Assembly: GCA_016721765.1 (NCBI GenBank)
Contig: JADKHO010000001.1
Location: 980,001-1,044,000 of the forward strand
Reading direction: 5' to 3'
From: Bacteroidota bacterium
GTDB lineage: Bacteria > Bacteroidota > Bacteroidia > UBA4408
Length of the DNA: 64,000 nucleotides
Shown here: one piece after another, positions 38,001 to 45,746 of the stretch
How positions within the stretch are numbered: the first letter of the stretch is position 1
Layout of the letters: every line of letters starts with the position of its first letter
Made by a program: the position numbers and the translations under genes
The notes under the pieces: generated by a model
The model's input: only the letters and a program-made list of their open reading frames with translations
What the model was told of the DNA's origin: nothing
The model's database searches: none

Positions 38001-40190
38001 AATGAGTGTCAAAGAAGAACAGGTTCCTGAATAAATGGCCATTCCTCCGTCTGTTACTGTTCCTTCTTTCGTGTCGATTGAAATACTTCCTGAGGCTGGA
38101 ACAACAGCAGTAAACCAAACATCCGCACCTAAATAATTTGCACAACCCGGTGCTGGAACTCCCGAACTAGCAGAGGTGCACTCATTGGTATAGGCCACAT
38201 AGGAGCAACTTGTCGCAACAGGAAGCGCTATAGCAGAGCAAGGCTCGTCGTTTGCAACTGCAGTTGTTGGGGCAGTAATACTAATGTCAAAAGGATTGCA
38301 AGCAGGGCTTGCGTAGGAGTCGATTATTAAGTAATAAGTTACTCCTGATGCTACCGTAGTGCATAAAGACTTATTTCCCACAGAACTTTGTGCAAAACCA
38401 ACACAACTTCCGCTAAAAGGGCAAGCAGCGTAAAGCATCATACCTGTCCAAGACCCACTACTGGTAAGGCTTATGGTGATATTTCCACTAGAGGAGGGTG
38501 TAAAAACAAAAACCTCATCTTCTCCGGTATAGTAACTTGAACTACCACAAACTACAACATTCGAAGCGGTTAAATCATTTACTTTTCCACAAGTAGTGCG
38601 GCCTATGGAGGTATAGGGTAAGCTAGCAACATTAACCACTCCTGTGCCTAGGGCTGTTGGGCAAGTTGGCATTACAGGGGTTGTGACACAAATGGTAAAG
38701 GAGGTAGTGGATGGCATACCCGTGTCGTAATCATAAACCCTCACATAATAGGTGGTTCCAGCGGTAAGTCCCGTTGCGGTAATACTTTCGGTTCCTCCTG
38801 CGAAACTATTGTCGGTACAAAAAAGAGATGTCATACTACCGCAAGGCCCCGAAAGAACTTGAACCACTGCATCAAAACTAGAAGAGCCCACAACAGTTAT
38901 CACATGTGTTGCCTGGCTCGCAACAAATGAATACCAAACATCGTCGTTAGCTGTTCCGCTGCAAGCACTGGCAGGTAGTGAGCCGGTAGCCCCTGAAACG
39001 TTTCCTGCTGTTGTAACACAGGAGACACCCGGTGTTAAAGGTGTTGCGTTTGCACAATCATCGTTAATAACATCTCGAACACAAATTTGAAAATTACCCA
39101 CCGTTGCAGCGTCACCCTCTACACGAATCAAATAGCTTGTTGCAGCACTTGGTAAACCGGTTAACACCAGAATTGCATTATTAGCATTTTGGATCCCATT
39201 ATTATCGGCACATCCAACCAAAACAGGAGTTCCACAAGTTCCAGAATAAACGGCAATTGCAGTTCCAAAAGGATTACAGGCACTCGACGACAAATCGGTT
39301 GATACTTGCATGGTTGTTTGACCGGCAGGTTTGGTAACTGCATACCAAACATCGTTTGAACTGGTGGAGGGTGACCAACAGGCCGGTGCCGCAGGCGACC
39401 CGGTGGATGTAGCTCCAACCACTGTCCCTAGACTTGCATTACAAGATCCTATACCGTATGTAATCGCAATAGGTGAGGCACACAAATCGCCGGAGAGAGG
39501 CAACACCGCGGGTGTCCAACGATACACCTGATTGTTTGCCGGTTTTTTATTAATGGAGGTAGTTTCAGTTAGTTTAGAAACTGCCGGGGAAGCCGAATTA
39601 TCTGCAAGGGAATAAAAATCGCCATCGCATTGACCTGCCAAGCCAATGGAAGCACTTGCGGAAGCTGAAATATTTGCAGTTTGATTACCGTTGCGGAGAT
39701 ATACAAATTCAATAACATTGGTTGTTTCAAATAAGCGAACTTGAAAGTTTATAGCATACGTGCCAGCGCTGTAAGTCCACAACATTTGTTTCCACTCCAC
39801 AGTTAAAATTTGATTAGGGCTTGTGCCAGACAACTTATAGCTTACTGCACCAGAACCGTTGGTTGCAAGGTCGTCCCATAGAGGTGCAATAATTGGCCGG
39901 TCAACTGTAAAAGTTAAATCGTTAAACGAATTTGATGCTGTTAATGCAGTATTAAAAGTTAGCCAGCCGTTGGTGGATGCTTTAAATTGAGTATAAGAAA
40001 CTCCTCCGAAAGTAAAAGAAAAACCAATATTGGTAGCAGCGGATAATGCATCATCTTGATTGCTGCCATGCAAGGTGCTTGCACCACTCAGCGCGGTGTA
40101 TGTACCGGCCAAACCAGAAAAGGTATAGTTTAGCTGAGCCTCAGCTCTACTAATAAAAAGAAGAAAAAATAGTAGTAGTGGTTTTCTCAA
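35100..40190 (-). CDS. Giant T9SS surface protein with PPC-like repeats
   Basis: 1696 residues with a signal peptide (ends ISRAEAQ). The start is the TTG at 40190; the next codons upstream include a stop and no ATG is near. The N-terminal region carries at least five PPC-like (pre-peptidase C-terminal) beta domains with the pattern DVWYSF...VYSGTCG...CxDN...GTTYYVRV, rich in Cys. Then follow a SNW/NLTINNGATLTIN strand-repeat region, the LPINLLGFDG...SYYRLKQVDFDGAF module and a T9SS tail (ATYPNPTNNEIYL, DFPAGIYFVQL). Probably a surface adhesin; no catalytic motif was seen. Confidence 0.8.
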   Translation of the reverse strand: MRKPLLLFFLLFISRAEAQLNYTFSGLAGTYTALSGASTLHGSNQDDALSAATNIGFSFTFGGVSYTQFKASTNGWLTFNTALTASNSFNDLTFTVDRPIIAPLWDDLATNGSGAVSYKLSGTSPNQILTVEWKQMLWTYSAGTYAINFQVRLFETTNVIEFVYLRNGNQTANISASASASIGLAGQCDGDFYSLADNSASPAVSKLTETTSINKKPANNQVYRWTPAVLPLSGDLCASPIAITYGIGSCNASLGTVVGATSTGSPAAPACWSPSTSSNDVWYAVTKPAGQTTMQVSTDLSSSACNPFGTAIAVYSGTCGTPVLVGCADNNGIQNANNAILVLTGLPSAATSYLIRVEGDAATVGNFQICVRDVINDDCANATPLTPGVSCVTTAGNVSGATGSLPASACSGTANDDVWYSFVASQATHVITVVGSSSFDAVVQVLSGPCGSMTSLFCTDNSFAGGTESITATGLTAGTTYYVRVYDYDTGMPSTTSFTICVTTPVMPTCPTALGTGVVNVASLPYTSIGRTTCGKVNDLTASNVVVCGSSSYYTGEDEVFVFTPSSSGNITISLTSSGSWTGMMLYAACPFSGSCVGFAQSSVGNKSLCTTVASGVTYYLIIDSYASPACNPFDISITAPTTAVANDEPCSAIALPVATSCSYVAYTNECTSASSGVPAPGCANYLGADVWFTAVVPASGSISIDTKEGTVTDGGMAIYSGTCSSLTLISCDDNNSTNGLMPQLSQTGLSPGSTVWIRVWEYGNDNNGTFSICVSDPCPGGSVANDQPCNATALGLNVNLSGDNTCANGINDPLTLPSCWVSGSSNTVWYKIVCPASGQLKIRTSLGSLSNTQIALFSGACGALTLVTGACNDNSPSCGTSSYTNSELSISSGLTSGQTYYLAIDGTADLKGTFDVMAVDGSVGFPLAAGQDCGSYNPVCGQSISVGNPGYQAYGNACNFAGGGSNCLASGERGTAWYSIPINANGNLAFDIVPNDWLGAPSTTSTDYDFALWKISGSGATTCAAISGGAAPLRCNYDGYGVTGCFGNVTNTAPAAYPGFGLAYETQVSVVSGEVYVLVVSNFTNSTSGFTLNFSASAPINYTSAGTTITWSGGTNTAWALASNWGGCNPPNCTIDASVVPGSTSQPVISTNTSVKNLTINNGATLTINSGAILQICGDYVNNGNLLASPNSTILFNNGSVIQNIDGALVSADKFGNLSINKTGGQVNLLQNIDIGGNFTTSTATSILNTNGKSIKLAGNLSNFGGNNTFSGIGASGVLEFNGTSSQSYFQGNAVLDLNSVILNHSGTGVNLLSNLIVKSTSGSLTLNNGKIITGANEVVVANVSPASVNAGNSASFVSGNLRRYLSTTGAYNFPLGAASKGYQLANINFTSATSIGNLLGRFDAWPSTPPIVGGSDCSNFYSLAAEDNGYWTITADANPTSGTYTAALYPGSAGNIAAASAWTIMKAPNLAGVWGYDGTCGTGTSTLVSRTGMKGFSVFAAAQGISGSLPINLLGFDGKREGSQNHLFWTTASEINNAYFVVEKSENGIDFLAFQILNGAGNSNGLLHYLCVDEKPFDKISYYRLKQVDFDGAFSFSRIISIAGDSQLFQVIATYPNPTNNEIYLDLKSSAIQSTIKIRISDVFGRLLAQHNVIFSTETIHYALFLGDFPAGIYFVQLLDSNEIDLGHLTAIKK

Positions 40191-40216
40191 AACTTAACTC
40201 GCAGATAGTCAATCTC

Positions 40217-40248
40217 CAAAAATAGTTAATTTTAACAAAAAATTCAAA
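40217..40248 (-). promoter_or_regulatory. Bacteroidota promoter of the 1696-residue surface protein
   Basis: On the minus strand TTTG (40245-40248), a 20-base spacer and TATTTTTG (40217-40224) fit the phylum promoter closely. The implied leader is about 20 bases, which supports the TTG start. Confidence 0.6.
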
Positions 40249-40357
40249 TTCATAATTTTGGTTATCCACACAATAAAAAGGGTAAATAATTTATTTATTT
40301 GGGAAATGCAGAACATTACACAAGAGTTATTGTTTGAAAGGAATTGAAAGAACTACA

Positions 40358-41239
40358 ATGTCTAATTATTCCATAAAAGATTTAGAACGCTATTCGGGAA
40401 TTAAAGCGCATACGCTCCGTATGTGGGAGCAACGGTACCATCTTTTATCACCGCACCGCACAGAAACCAACATTAGGACCTACAGCAATGCGGATTTAAG
40501 ACATATCTTAAATGTTAGTTTTTTAAACAATCAAGGCATTAAAATCTCACACATTGCAAAATTAAGTGCTAAGGAAATTCATACACGGGTGCTTGGAATT
40601 GCAGAAAGCTCAATTGTTCCGAGCATTCAAATCGATAGTCTCGTTGCCGCCATGATTGCCTATGATGAGGAAAGTTTTGAAAAAACGGTTGAGTTGTGCT
40701 GTAAAAAAATAGGATTTGATAAAACGATGACAGATGTGATTTACCCTTTTTTACAAAAATTAGGAGTAATGTGGCATGCAGGAATGGCCACACCCGGTCA
40801 GGAGCATTTTGTCATCAATTTAATACGTCAAAAAATAATAGTAGCAATAAACAACCACCCTAATGTAACCGATAAATCAACAAAAAAATTCCTGCTTTAT
40901 CTTCCCGAAAACGAGTACCATGAAGTTGCCCTGCTGTACTATAATTATTTTTTGAGAAACCACGGATTTCGCACCACTTATTTAGGACAGAGCGTACCCT
41001 ACGAGGATCTTATAAAGGCCTATTCCCAAATAAAACCCGACTATTTATTAGCAATTATTACCTGCCCCAAAGAGGAGTTAAACACACAAGAACATTTACA
41101 AAGGCTTTCAAAAGATTTTAGTAAATCCAAGATATTTCTTTCGGGATACGAACAATCCTTTTCTCAACTGCATATTCCTTCAAATATTTTTCTGTTTAAG
41201 AACCCAGCAAACCTATCTTCTTTGTTGAAGAAAATCTAA
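40358..41239 (+). CDS. MerR-family regulator with cobalamin-binding domain (CarH-like photoreceptor candidate)
   Basis: 293 residues from the ATG at 40358. The MerR HTH is at the N-terminus (YSIKDLERYSGIKAHTLRMWEQRYHLL, split here as two motifs: residues 4-15 and 16-30). The middle helix bundle keeps W139-x9-E149-H150, the adenosylcobalamin signature of CarH, and the B12 domain has E186-x-H188-x-x-A191: the axial His ligand is present but the usual final Gly is Ala. CarH binds AdoCbl in the dark and represses carotenoid genes, and light releases it. The adjacent ECF sigma, crtI and crtB genes fit that role. Light sensing itself is inferred. Confidence 0.85.
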   Translation: MSNYSIKDLERYSGIKAHTLRMWEQRYHLLSPHRTETNIRTYSNADLRHILNVSFLNNQGIKISHIAKLSAKEIHTRVLGIAESSIVPSIQIDSLVAAMIAYDEESFEKTVELCCKKIGFDKTMTDVIYPFLQKLGVMWHAGMATPGQEHFVINLIRQKIIVAINNHPNVTDKSTKKFLLYLPENEYHEVALLYYNYFLRNHGFRTTYLGQSVPYEDLIKAYSQIKPDYLLAIITCPKEELNTQEHLQRLSKDFSKSKIFLSGYEQSFSQLHIPSNIFLFKNPANLSSLLKKI

Positions 41240-41293
41240 AATAGCCTGCAGATTAAATTTTGGAAGACCAGAATAATTCTTGTTAAAAATTGC

Positions 41294-41341
41294 TTTTGTT
41301 TTGTTTTTGTTTAATCTTTTCATACTTTTGTTAAACAAAAA
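41294..41341 (+). promoter_or_regulatory. ECF-crt promoter with operator-like repeats
   Basis: TTTTG (41299-41303), a 19-base spacer and TACTTTTG (41323-41330) make an excellent promoter. Overlaid on it are an 11-bp perfect inverted repeat TTTTTGTTTAA (41304-41314)/TTAAACAAAAA (41331-41341), a 15-bp palindrome TTTTGTTAAACAAAA (41326-41340) over the start site, and TTTTGTT copies at 41294, 41305 and 41326. CarH operators elsewhere use 11-bp-phased direct repeats, so this is a candidate operator for the neighbouring MerR regulator. Confidence 0.55.
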
Positions 41342-41374
41342 TATTATTTGGTAAAAACAAACGCAACTAAACCC

Positions 41375-41878
41375 ATGTCAACACTAGAGTTTAACAAGCA
41401 AATGCTATCTTTTACAGCCCCATTAAAATACTTTGCAATTAGCCTCACATCAGACCACGACGACGCGGCAGACCTTTTACAAGACACCCTGCTGAAAGCG
41501 CTCATGTATAAGGATAAGTATGCCGATAGTACTAACTTAAAAGCTTGGTTGTACACAATAATGAAAAATACTTTCATCAATAATTATAGACGAAACACCA
41601 AAACGCGTCAAATTATTGATAAAACAAAGGATTTGTACTTTCTGAATATTCCGCAAAGCAATGCTTCAGTATCGCCCATATCGCAAATTTCGGAGAAGGA
41701 TATAAAAGGTCATATTGATTCACTTGAAGATGATTTGAAGATTCCCTTTGTTCGGTATTTTGAAGGCTATAAATACAAAGAGATTGCAACAGATTTAAAT
41801 ATTCCAATTGGAACAGTAAAGAGTCGCATTTTTTTAGCACGAAAAAAACTAATAGTTTCGCTCAAGGATTTTAGGTAG
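41375..41878 (+). CDS. ECF-type RNA polymerase sigma factor
   Basis: 167 residues from the ATG at 41375; a longer frame to 41348 would use TTG within the leader. Region 2 (AADLLQDTLLKAL, YTIMKNTFINNYRR) and region 4 (YKYKEIATDLNIPIGTVKSRIFLARKK) are clear. No anti-sigma gene is adjacent. It lies between the CarH-like gene and crtI, 34 bases before crtI, and probably drives or accompanies carotenoid and photolyase expression. Confidence 0.9.
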   Translation: MSTLEFNKQMLSFTAPLKYFAISLTSDHDDAADLLQDTLLKALMYKDKYADSTNLKAWLYTIMKNTFINNYRRNTKTRQIIDKTKDLYFLNIPQSNASVSPISQISEKDIKGHIDSLEDDLKIPFVRYFEGYKYKEIATDLNIPIGTVKSRIFLARKKLIVSLKDFR

Positions 41879-41912
41879 TTTCAACCTTGTCGGGATAATT
41901 AGTGTTTATTAG

Positions 41913-43412
41913 ATGCAAAAAAAGGTTATTGTTATTGGTTCCGGATTTTCTTCTCTTTCGGCGGCAAGCTATCTTGCAAAATCAGGCTTTGAAGTTACAG
42001 TACTTGAAAAAAACAACACCGCCGGCGGCAGGGCGCGTAAGTTTGAAACACAAGGATATAATTTTGATATGGGTCCAAGTTGGTATTGGATGCCTGAAAT
42101 TTTCGAAGAATTCTTTAATGACTTTGGTGTCTCTGTCAAAGATTATTATCAACTAAAAAGATTATCTCCCTCCTATGCCGTTTATTTTGGAAAGGGAGAA
42201 GAAATGCTTGTTCCATCGGACTTTGGGGAGCTATGTGCATTATTTGAAAGCAACGAGAAGGGTGCAGGAGATAAGTTAAGGCTATTTTTGAAGGAGGCAG
42301 AATTTAAGTACAGAGTAGGTGTTGATAAAATGATGCGTCGACCGGGTGAATCCATTAAAGAGTTTATGGATTTGTCATTTGTTCCGGCGCTTTTCCGTTT
42401 GGATTTATTTCAAAGCATCGACAAGCACATTCGGAAATATTTTACGAACGACAAGCTAATTCAACTCCTTGAGTTCCCCATTCTTTTTTTAGGAACCATG
42501 CCTGAAAACACACCTGCTTTATATAGTTTTATGAATTATGCCGACATGGCTTTGGGTACTTGGTATCCGATTGGTGGAATGCATAAAATTGTGGAAGGAA
42601 TGGTAAAAGTTGCAACAGCACAGGGTGTGAAATTCAAATTTGGAGAAGCCGTAGAATCTATTGATGTGGAAAATGGGCAGGCCGTTTCTGTATCCACCAA
42701 AACAGCGCGTTATGCGGCCGATTTGGTGGTGGCGGGATCAGACTATCAACACACAGAACAAACCTTACTAAAGAAGGAATTTAGAACTTACACCCAGAAA
42801 TATTGGGATAAAAGAGTCATGGCACCGTCATCGTTGTTGTTTTTTCTTGGTATAAACAAACCTCTTCCACAACTGCAGCATCATACTTTGTTTTTTGATG
42901 AGCCCTTTGGACCTCATGGTAAAGACATTTATATTAATCACAAGTGGCCCGAAAAACCCTTGTTTTACGTTTGTAGAACTACAGCAACCGACAAAAGTGT
43001 TGCACCTGAAAACTGTGAAAACGTATTTATTCTTATCCCGGTAGCCCCCGATTTAAATGATGACGAGGCAACACGAGAGCGTTTTTTTCAACAAATAATG
43101 AAACGACTCGAAGTGTATTGCGGATTTGATCTAACTCCTTTTGTTGAATTTAAACGTAGTTATGCCCATGCCAACTTTATGAAAGACTATAATGCTTTTA
43201 AAGGGAATGCATATGGCTTGGCGAATACCCTCTTTCAAACGGCAAATTTAAAACCAGCATTAAAAAGTAAAAAAGTAAAAAACTTGTTTTATACCGGCCA
43301 GTTAACTGTTCCTGGTCCGGGAGTGCCCCCGGCAATTATTTCCGGGAAATTGGTAACCGAACAAATTGTGAAACGGATTAAAAGCAGAAAGCTAATTTTA
43401 CAGCATGGATAA
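41913..43412 (+). CDS. crtI: Phytoene desaturase CrtI
   Basis: 499 residues. It introduces the double bonds of lycopene into phytoene using FAD. The N-terminal FAD motif GSGFSSLSAASYLAKSG runs to EKNNTAGGRA, and the C-terminal family signature reads YTGQLTVPGPGVPPAIISGK. It overlaps crtB by 8 bases (43405-43412), so the two are translationally coupled. No cyclase or hydroxylase gene is present here, so the final carotenoid is unknown. Confidence 0.93.
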   Translation: MQKKVIVIGSGFSSLSAASYLAKSGFEVTVLEKNNTAGGRARKFETQGYNFDMGPSWYWMPEIFEEFFNDFGVSVKDYYQLKRLSPSYAVYFGKGEEMLVPSDFGELCALFESNEKGAGDKLRLFLKEAEFKYRVGVDKMMRRPGESIKEFMDLSFVPALFRLDLFQSIDKHIRKYFTNDKLIQLLEFPILFLGTMPENTPALYSFMNYADMALGTWYPIGGMHKIVEGMVKVATAQGVKFKFGEAVESIDVENGQAVSVSTKTARYAADLVVAGSDYQHTEQTLLKKEFRTYTQKYWDKRVMAPSSLLFFLGINKPLPQLQHHTLFFDEPFGPHGKDIYINHKWPEKPLFYVCRTTATDKSVAPENCENVFILIPVAPDLNDDEATRERFFQQIMKRLEVYCGFDLTPFVEFKRSYAHANFMKDYNAFKGNAYGLANTLFQTANLKPALKSKKVKNLFYTGQLTVPGPGVPPAIISGKLVTEQIVKRIKSRKLILQHG

Positions 43413-44241
43413 TTTATACGACAGTGTGGCACTAAAATGCAGTGAGATTACAACAAAATCTTATAGTACCTCCTTTAGTTTAGGAATACTTTCTTTGGCT
43501 AAAAAATACCACGCGCCAATCTATTCTATTTATGGTTTTGTGCGCTTTGCTGATGAGATTGTAGATACCTTCCACGAGCACGATAAAACCACTTTATTAA
43601 AAGAGTTTCGAGAAGAAACCTATAAGGCAATTCGAAATAAAATCAGTCTAAATCCAATTTTACACAGCTTTCAACTAGCGGTGAACAAATATAATATTGA
43701 CATGGAATTAATCGACTCCTTTTTGCACAGCATGGAGATGGATTTGAACCCTTATTTATATGATAGAATAACCTTTGAAACCTATATACTTGGCTCTGCT
43801 GAAGTGGTTGGATTAATGTGCTTGCGTGTGTTTTGTGAAGGAAATGATGTTGAGTACCAAAGGTTAAAACCGCAAGCGATGCGTTTGGGGGCTGCCTATC
43901 AAAAAATAAATTTTTTACGCGACATGAAAGCGGATTATTTTAGTCTGGGGAGGGCTTATTTCCCATTATTAAAAATCGAAAACTTTGATGAAGCGGCGAA
44001 ACGTGAAATAGAGGCAGAAATCGACAACGATTTCCAAGAAGGACTTCGTGGCATACGAAACCTTCCAATTGGCGCTCGATTTGGAGTATATGTTTCGTTT
44101 GTTTACTACTATAATCTGTTTAAGAAAATTAAAAACCTGCCCCCGGCACGCATCTTAGAGGAGCGTATTAGAATTACTGACACACGAAAATATGCCCTCA
44201 TTTTTAGCAGTTATATAAAGCACAAACTGAATTTGATTTAG
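43405..44241 (+). CDS. crtB: Phytoene synthase CrtB
   Basis: 278 residues. It condenses two geranylgeranyl diphosphates to phytoene. The two Asp-rich metal sites are visible: DEIVD (50-54) and RDMKADYFSLGRAYFP (about 171-186). The family pattern SYSTSFSLG near the start and VRFADEIVD confirm it. It starts within the crtI stop region and ends 2 bases from the convergent T9SS gene with no evident terminator. Confidence 0.94.
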   Translation: MDNLYDSVALKCSEITTKSYSTSFSLGILSLAKKYHAPIYSIYGFVRFADEIVDTFHEHDKTTLLKEFREETYKAIRNKISLNPILHSFQLAVNKYNIDMELIDSFLHSMEMDLNPYLYDRITFETYILGSAEVVGLMCLRVFCEGNDVEYQRLKPQAMRLGAAYQKINFLRDMKADYFSLGRAYFPLLKIENFDEAAKREIEAEIDNDFQEGLRGIRNLPIGARFGVYVSFVYYYNLFKKIKNLPPARILEERIRITDTRKYALIFSSYIKHKLNLI

Positions 44242-44243
44242 AC

Positions 44244-44939
44244 TTATTTGTTTTCTTTTTGAACTTTCATCACCTTTCGCATTCCAGATTTGTAAGTTAC
44301 CTCCACAAAATAAACAGCCTCCGGGATATTTGAAAAATCAAGGAGTTCACCTCGCAATTTATCCATTATCGACTTGCCGGAAAGGTCGTAAATTCTTACG
44401 CGTTCAATGGGGTTGGAGGGTTGCAAATTTAGGATGTTGAGTTGATCGCTGCAGGGGTTCGGGTATACCGAAAAGCCGTTTTCGGCCAAGAGCTCAGCCA
44501 CACCAACCGCAGGAGTAATTTGAATTAAGTAAGTAATAGAGTCGTGAGTTGGATAGCCAACTGCTTTTGGCCAAATTACAACCACATCAATTCCCACCAC
44601 ATACCTACCGGTATTATACGGTTCAAAATAGGAGTGAACATAGGTTTGTCCGGGAGGAATATTAGCCTGAGTAATAACATTGAATGAAGAATCTCTAGAA
44701 ACAAGCAGTCCGGAGCTCATTACTTTTGTTACAATATAAATGGGTGTATTTCCTGCAAAAGCAACCGTACCGTAGTTTTTAATGCCCATCGGAACAATTG
44801 TGGGTACGGAATCATCCAGTGCAATTGATTGTGGAAAAACAGGAGGCGTGTCAAATCCGAGACTTTGACTTTTTACAGGGCTTGAGTTTAATAGTCCTAC
44901 AAAAAGTAGAATAGACACGATAGGTATAAATCTTTTCAT
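44244..44939 (-). CDS. Small T9SS-targeted protein (tandem copy B)
   Basis: 231 residues with a signal peptide (ends SSPVKSQ) and a T9SS type A tail (FSVYPNPCSDQLNI, IPEAVYFVEVTYKSG). The middle part is a short beta-rich domain including GIDVVVIWPKA, which is identical in the neighbouring gene. It is likely cotranscribed with that gene, 31 bases away. Function is unknown. Confidence 0.75.
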   Translation of the reverse strand: MKRFIPIVSILLFVGLLNSSPVKSQSLGFDTPPVFPQSIALDDSVPTIVPMGIKNYGTVAFAGNTPIYIVTKVMSSGLLVSRDSSFNVITQANIPPGQTYVHSYFEPYNTGRYVVGIDVVVIWPKAVGYPTHDSITYLIQITPAVGVAELLAENGFSVYPNPCSDQLNILNLQPSNPIERVRIYDLSGKSIMDKLRGELLDFSNIPEAVYFVEVTYKSGMRKVMKVQKENK

Positions 44940-44970
44940 TGAAAATATGTTTAATTAAAACAAAGGACTT

Positions 44971-45660
44971 TCATTTATCATTTGACCGTTTAACCACTTG
45001 TATTCTTTTTCTTGTGCCACTGTTGTACTTTATTTCTAAGATGTATGAAGCTACTGCGATTTGGCTTAGATCGATAGTTTCTTCGGCAGCTCTAAAATAA
45101 ACTATTTTTCCGTCAAAATCGTAAATCGTTATAGACTCAATTTGCCGTTTCGAATGAATATTAATACTATTCGAAAATGGATTTGGGAAAACAACAAGCC
45201 CCTCATCTCTTAATACCTGAGCAACACTTAAGGGGGGCAAAACAAGTGGCATAAACTCTAAGGTGTCCGCAGTGGTTGCATTTGCTGCTTTTGGCCAAAT
45301 AACCACCACATCAATTCCTACCGGAAAGCGAGTTGCCGAATAATTAATTATAAGCCGTTTGGTAATTAAACCGGAAGATGGAATACTTGAAATAATACCC
45401 GCAGGGTATAAGAATTCCTGCTGAATGCCACTTATTACTCCTTGGCTATTTTTATATCCGCTATATACAAAAACACAATCGGCCTGAATTGGACCATAGT
45501 TTTTAATACGAACATTAAAACTGGCCGTGTCATTTTGGTGAACAGAAGTAGTAAAATTAACTACATAGCTAGAGTCAAAACCAATTGAAGTTTGGGCCTT
45601 TAAATTTAAGCCCAATAAGCATAAAGTAATGAGACATAACTCAGTTAAAAATCGTTTCAT
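44971..45660 (-). CDS. Small T9SS-targeted protein (tandem copy A)
   Basis: 229 residues with a signal peptide (ends GLNLKAQ) and a T9SS type A tail (LVVFPNPFSNSINI, AVASYILEIKYNSG). It shares S-x-GFD, IKNYG, GIDVVVIWPKA and tail spacing with the gene at 44244-44939, so the two arose by tandem duplication. It is divergent from the helical protein gene at 45747; a TACTTTTA element, one base off the -7 consensus, lies just upstream. Confidence 0.75.
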   Translation of the reverse strand: MKRFLTELCLITLCLLGLNLKAQTSIGFDSSYVVNFTTSVHQNDTASFNVRIKNYGPIQADCVFVYSGYKNSQGVISGIQQEFLYPAGIISSIPSSGLITKRLIINYSATRFPVGIDVVVIWPKAANATTADTLEFMPLVLPPLSVAQVLRDEGLVVFPNPFSNSINIHSKRQIESITIYDFDGKIVYFRAAEETIDLSQIAVASYILEIKYNSGTRKRIQVVKRSNDK

Positions 45661-45717
45661 AGAAGCCAGATTTGTTTCCGATAATAAAAGTAATCAATGG
45701 AATTAAGAGAAAATAAT

Positions 45718-45725
45718 TATTTTTG
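45718..45725 (+). promoter_or_regulatory. -7 promoter element of the photolyase operon
   Basis: TATTTTTG fits TAnnTTTG. An ATG at 45726 would fall inside or at the start site, so the ATG at 45747 is preferred as start, leaving a leader of about 15 bases. Confidence 0.5.
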
Positions 45726-45746
45726 ATGAAATCTTACGCACCCAAA

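Noticed and set aside
40262..40270. TTATCCACA, a perfect DnaA box, in an AT-rich intergenic region (and a near match, TGTGGATAG, at 34919-34927)
   Set aside because: Only single boxes with no cluster or adjacent dnaA, so not supported as a replication origin.
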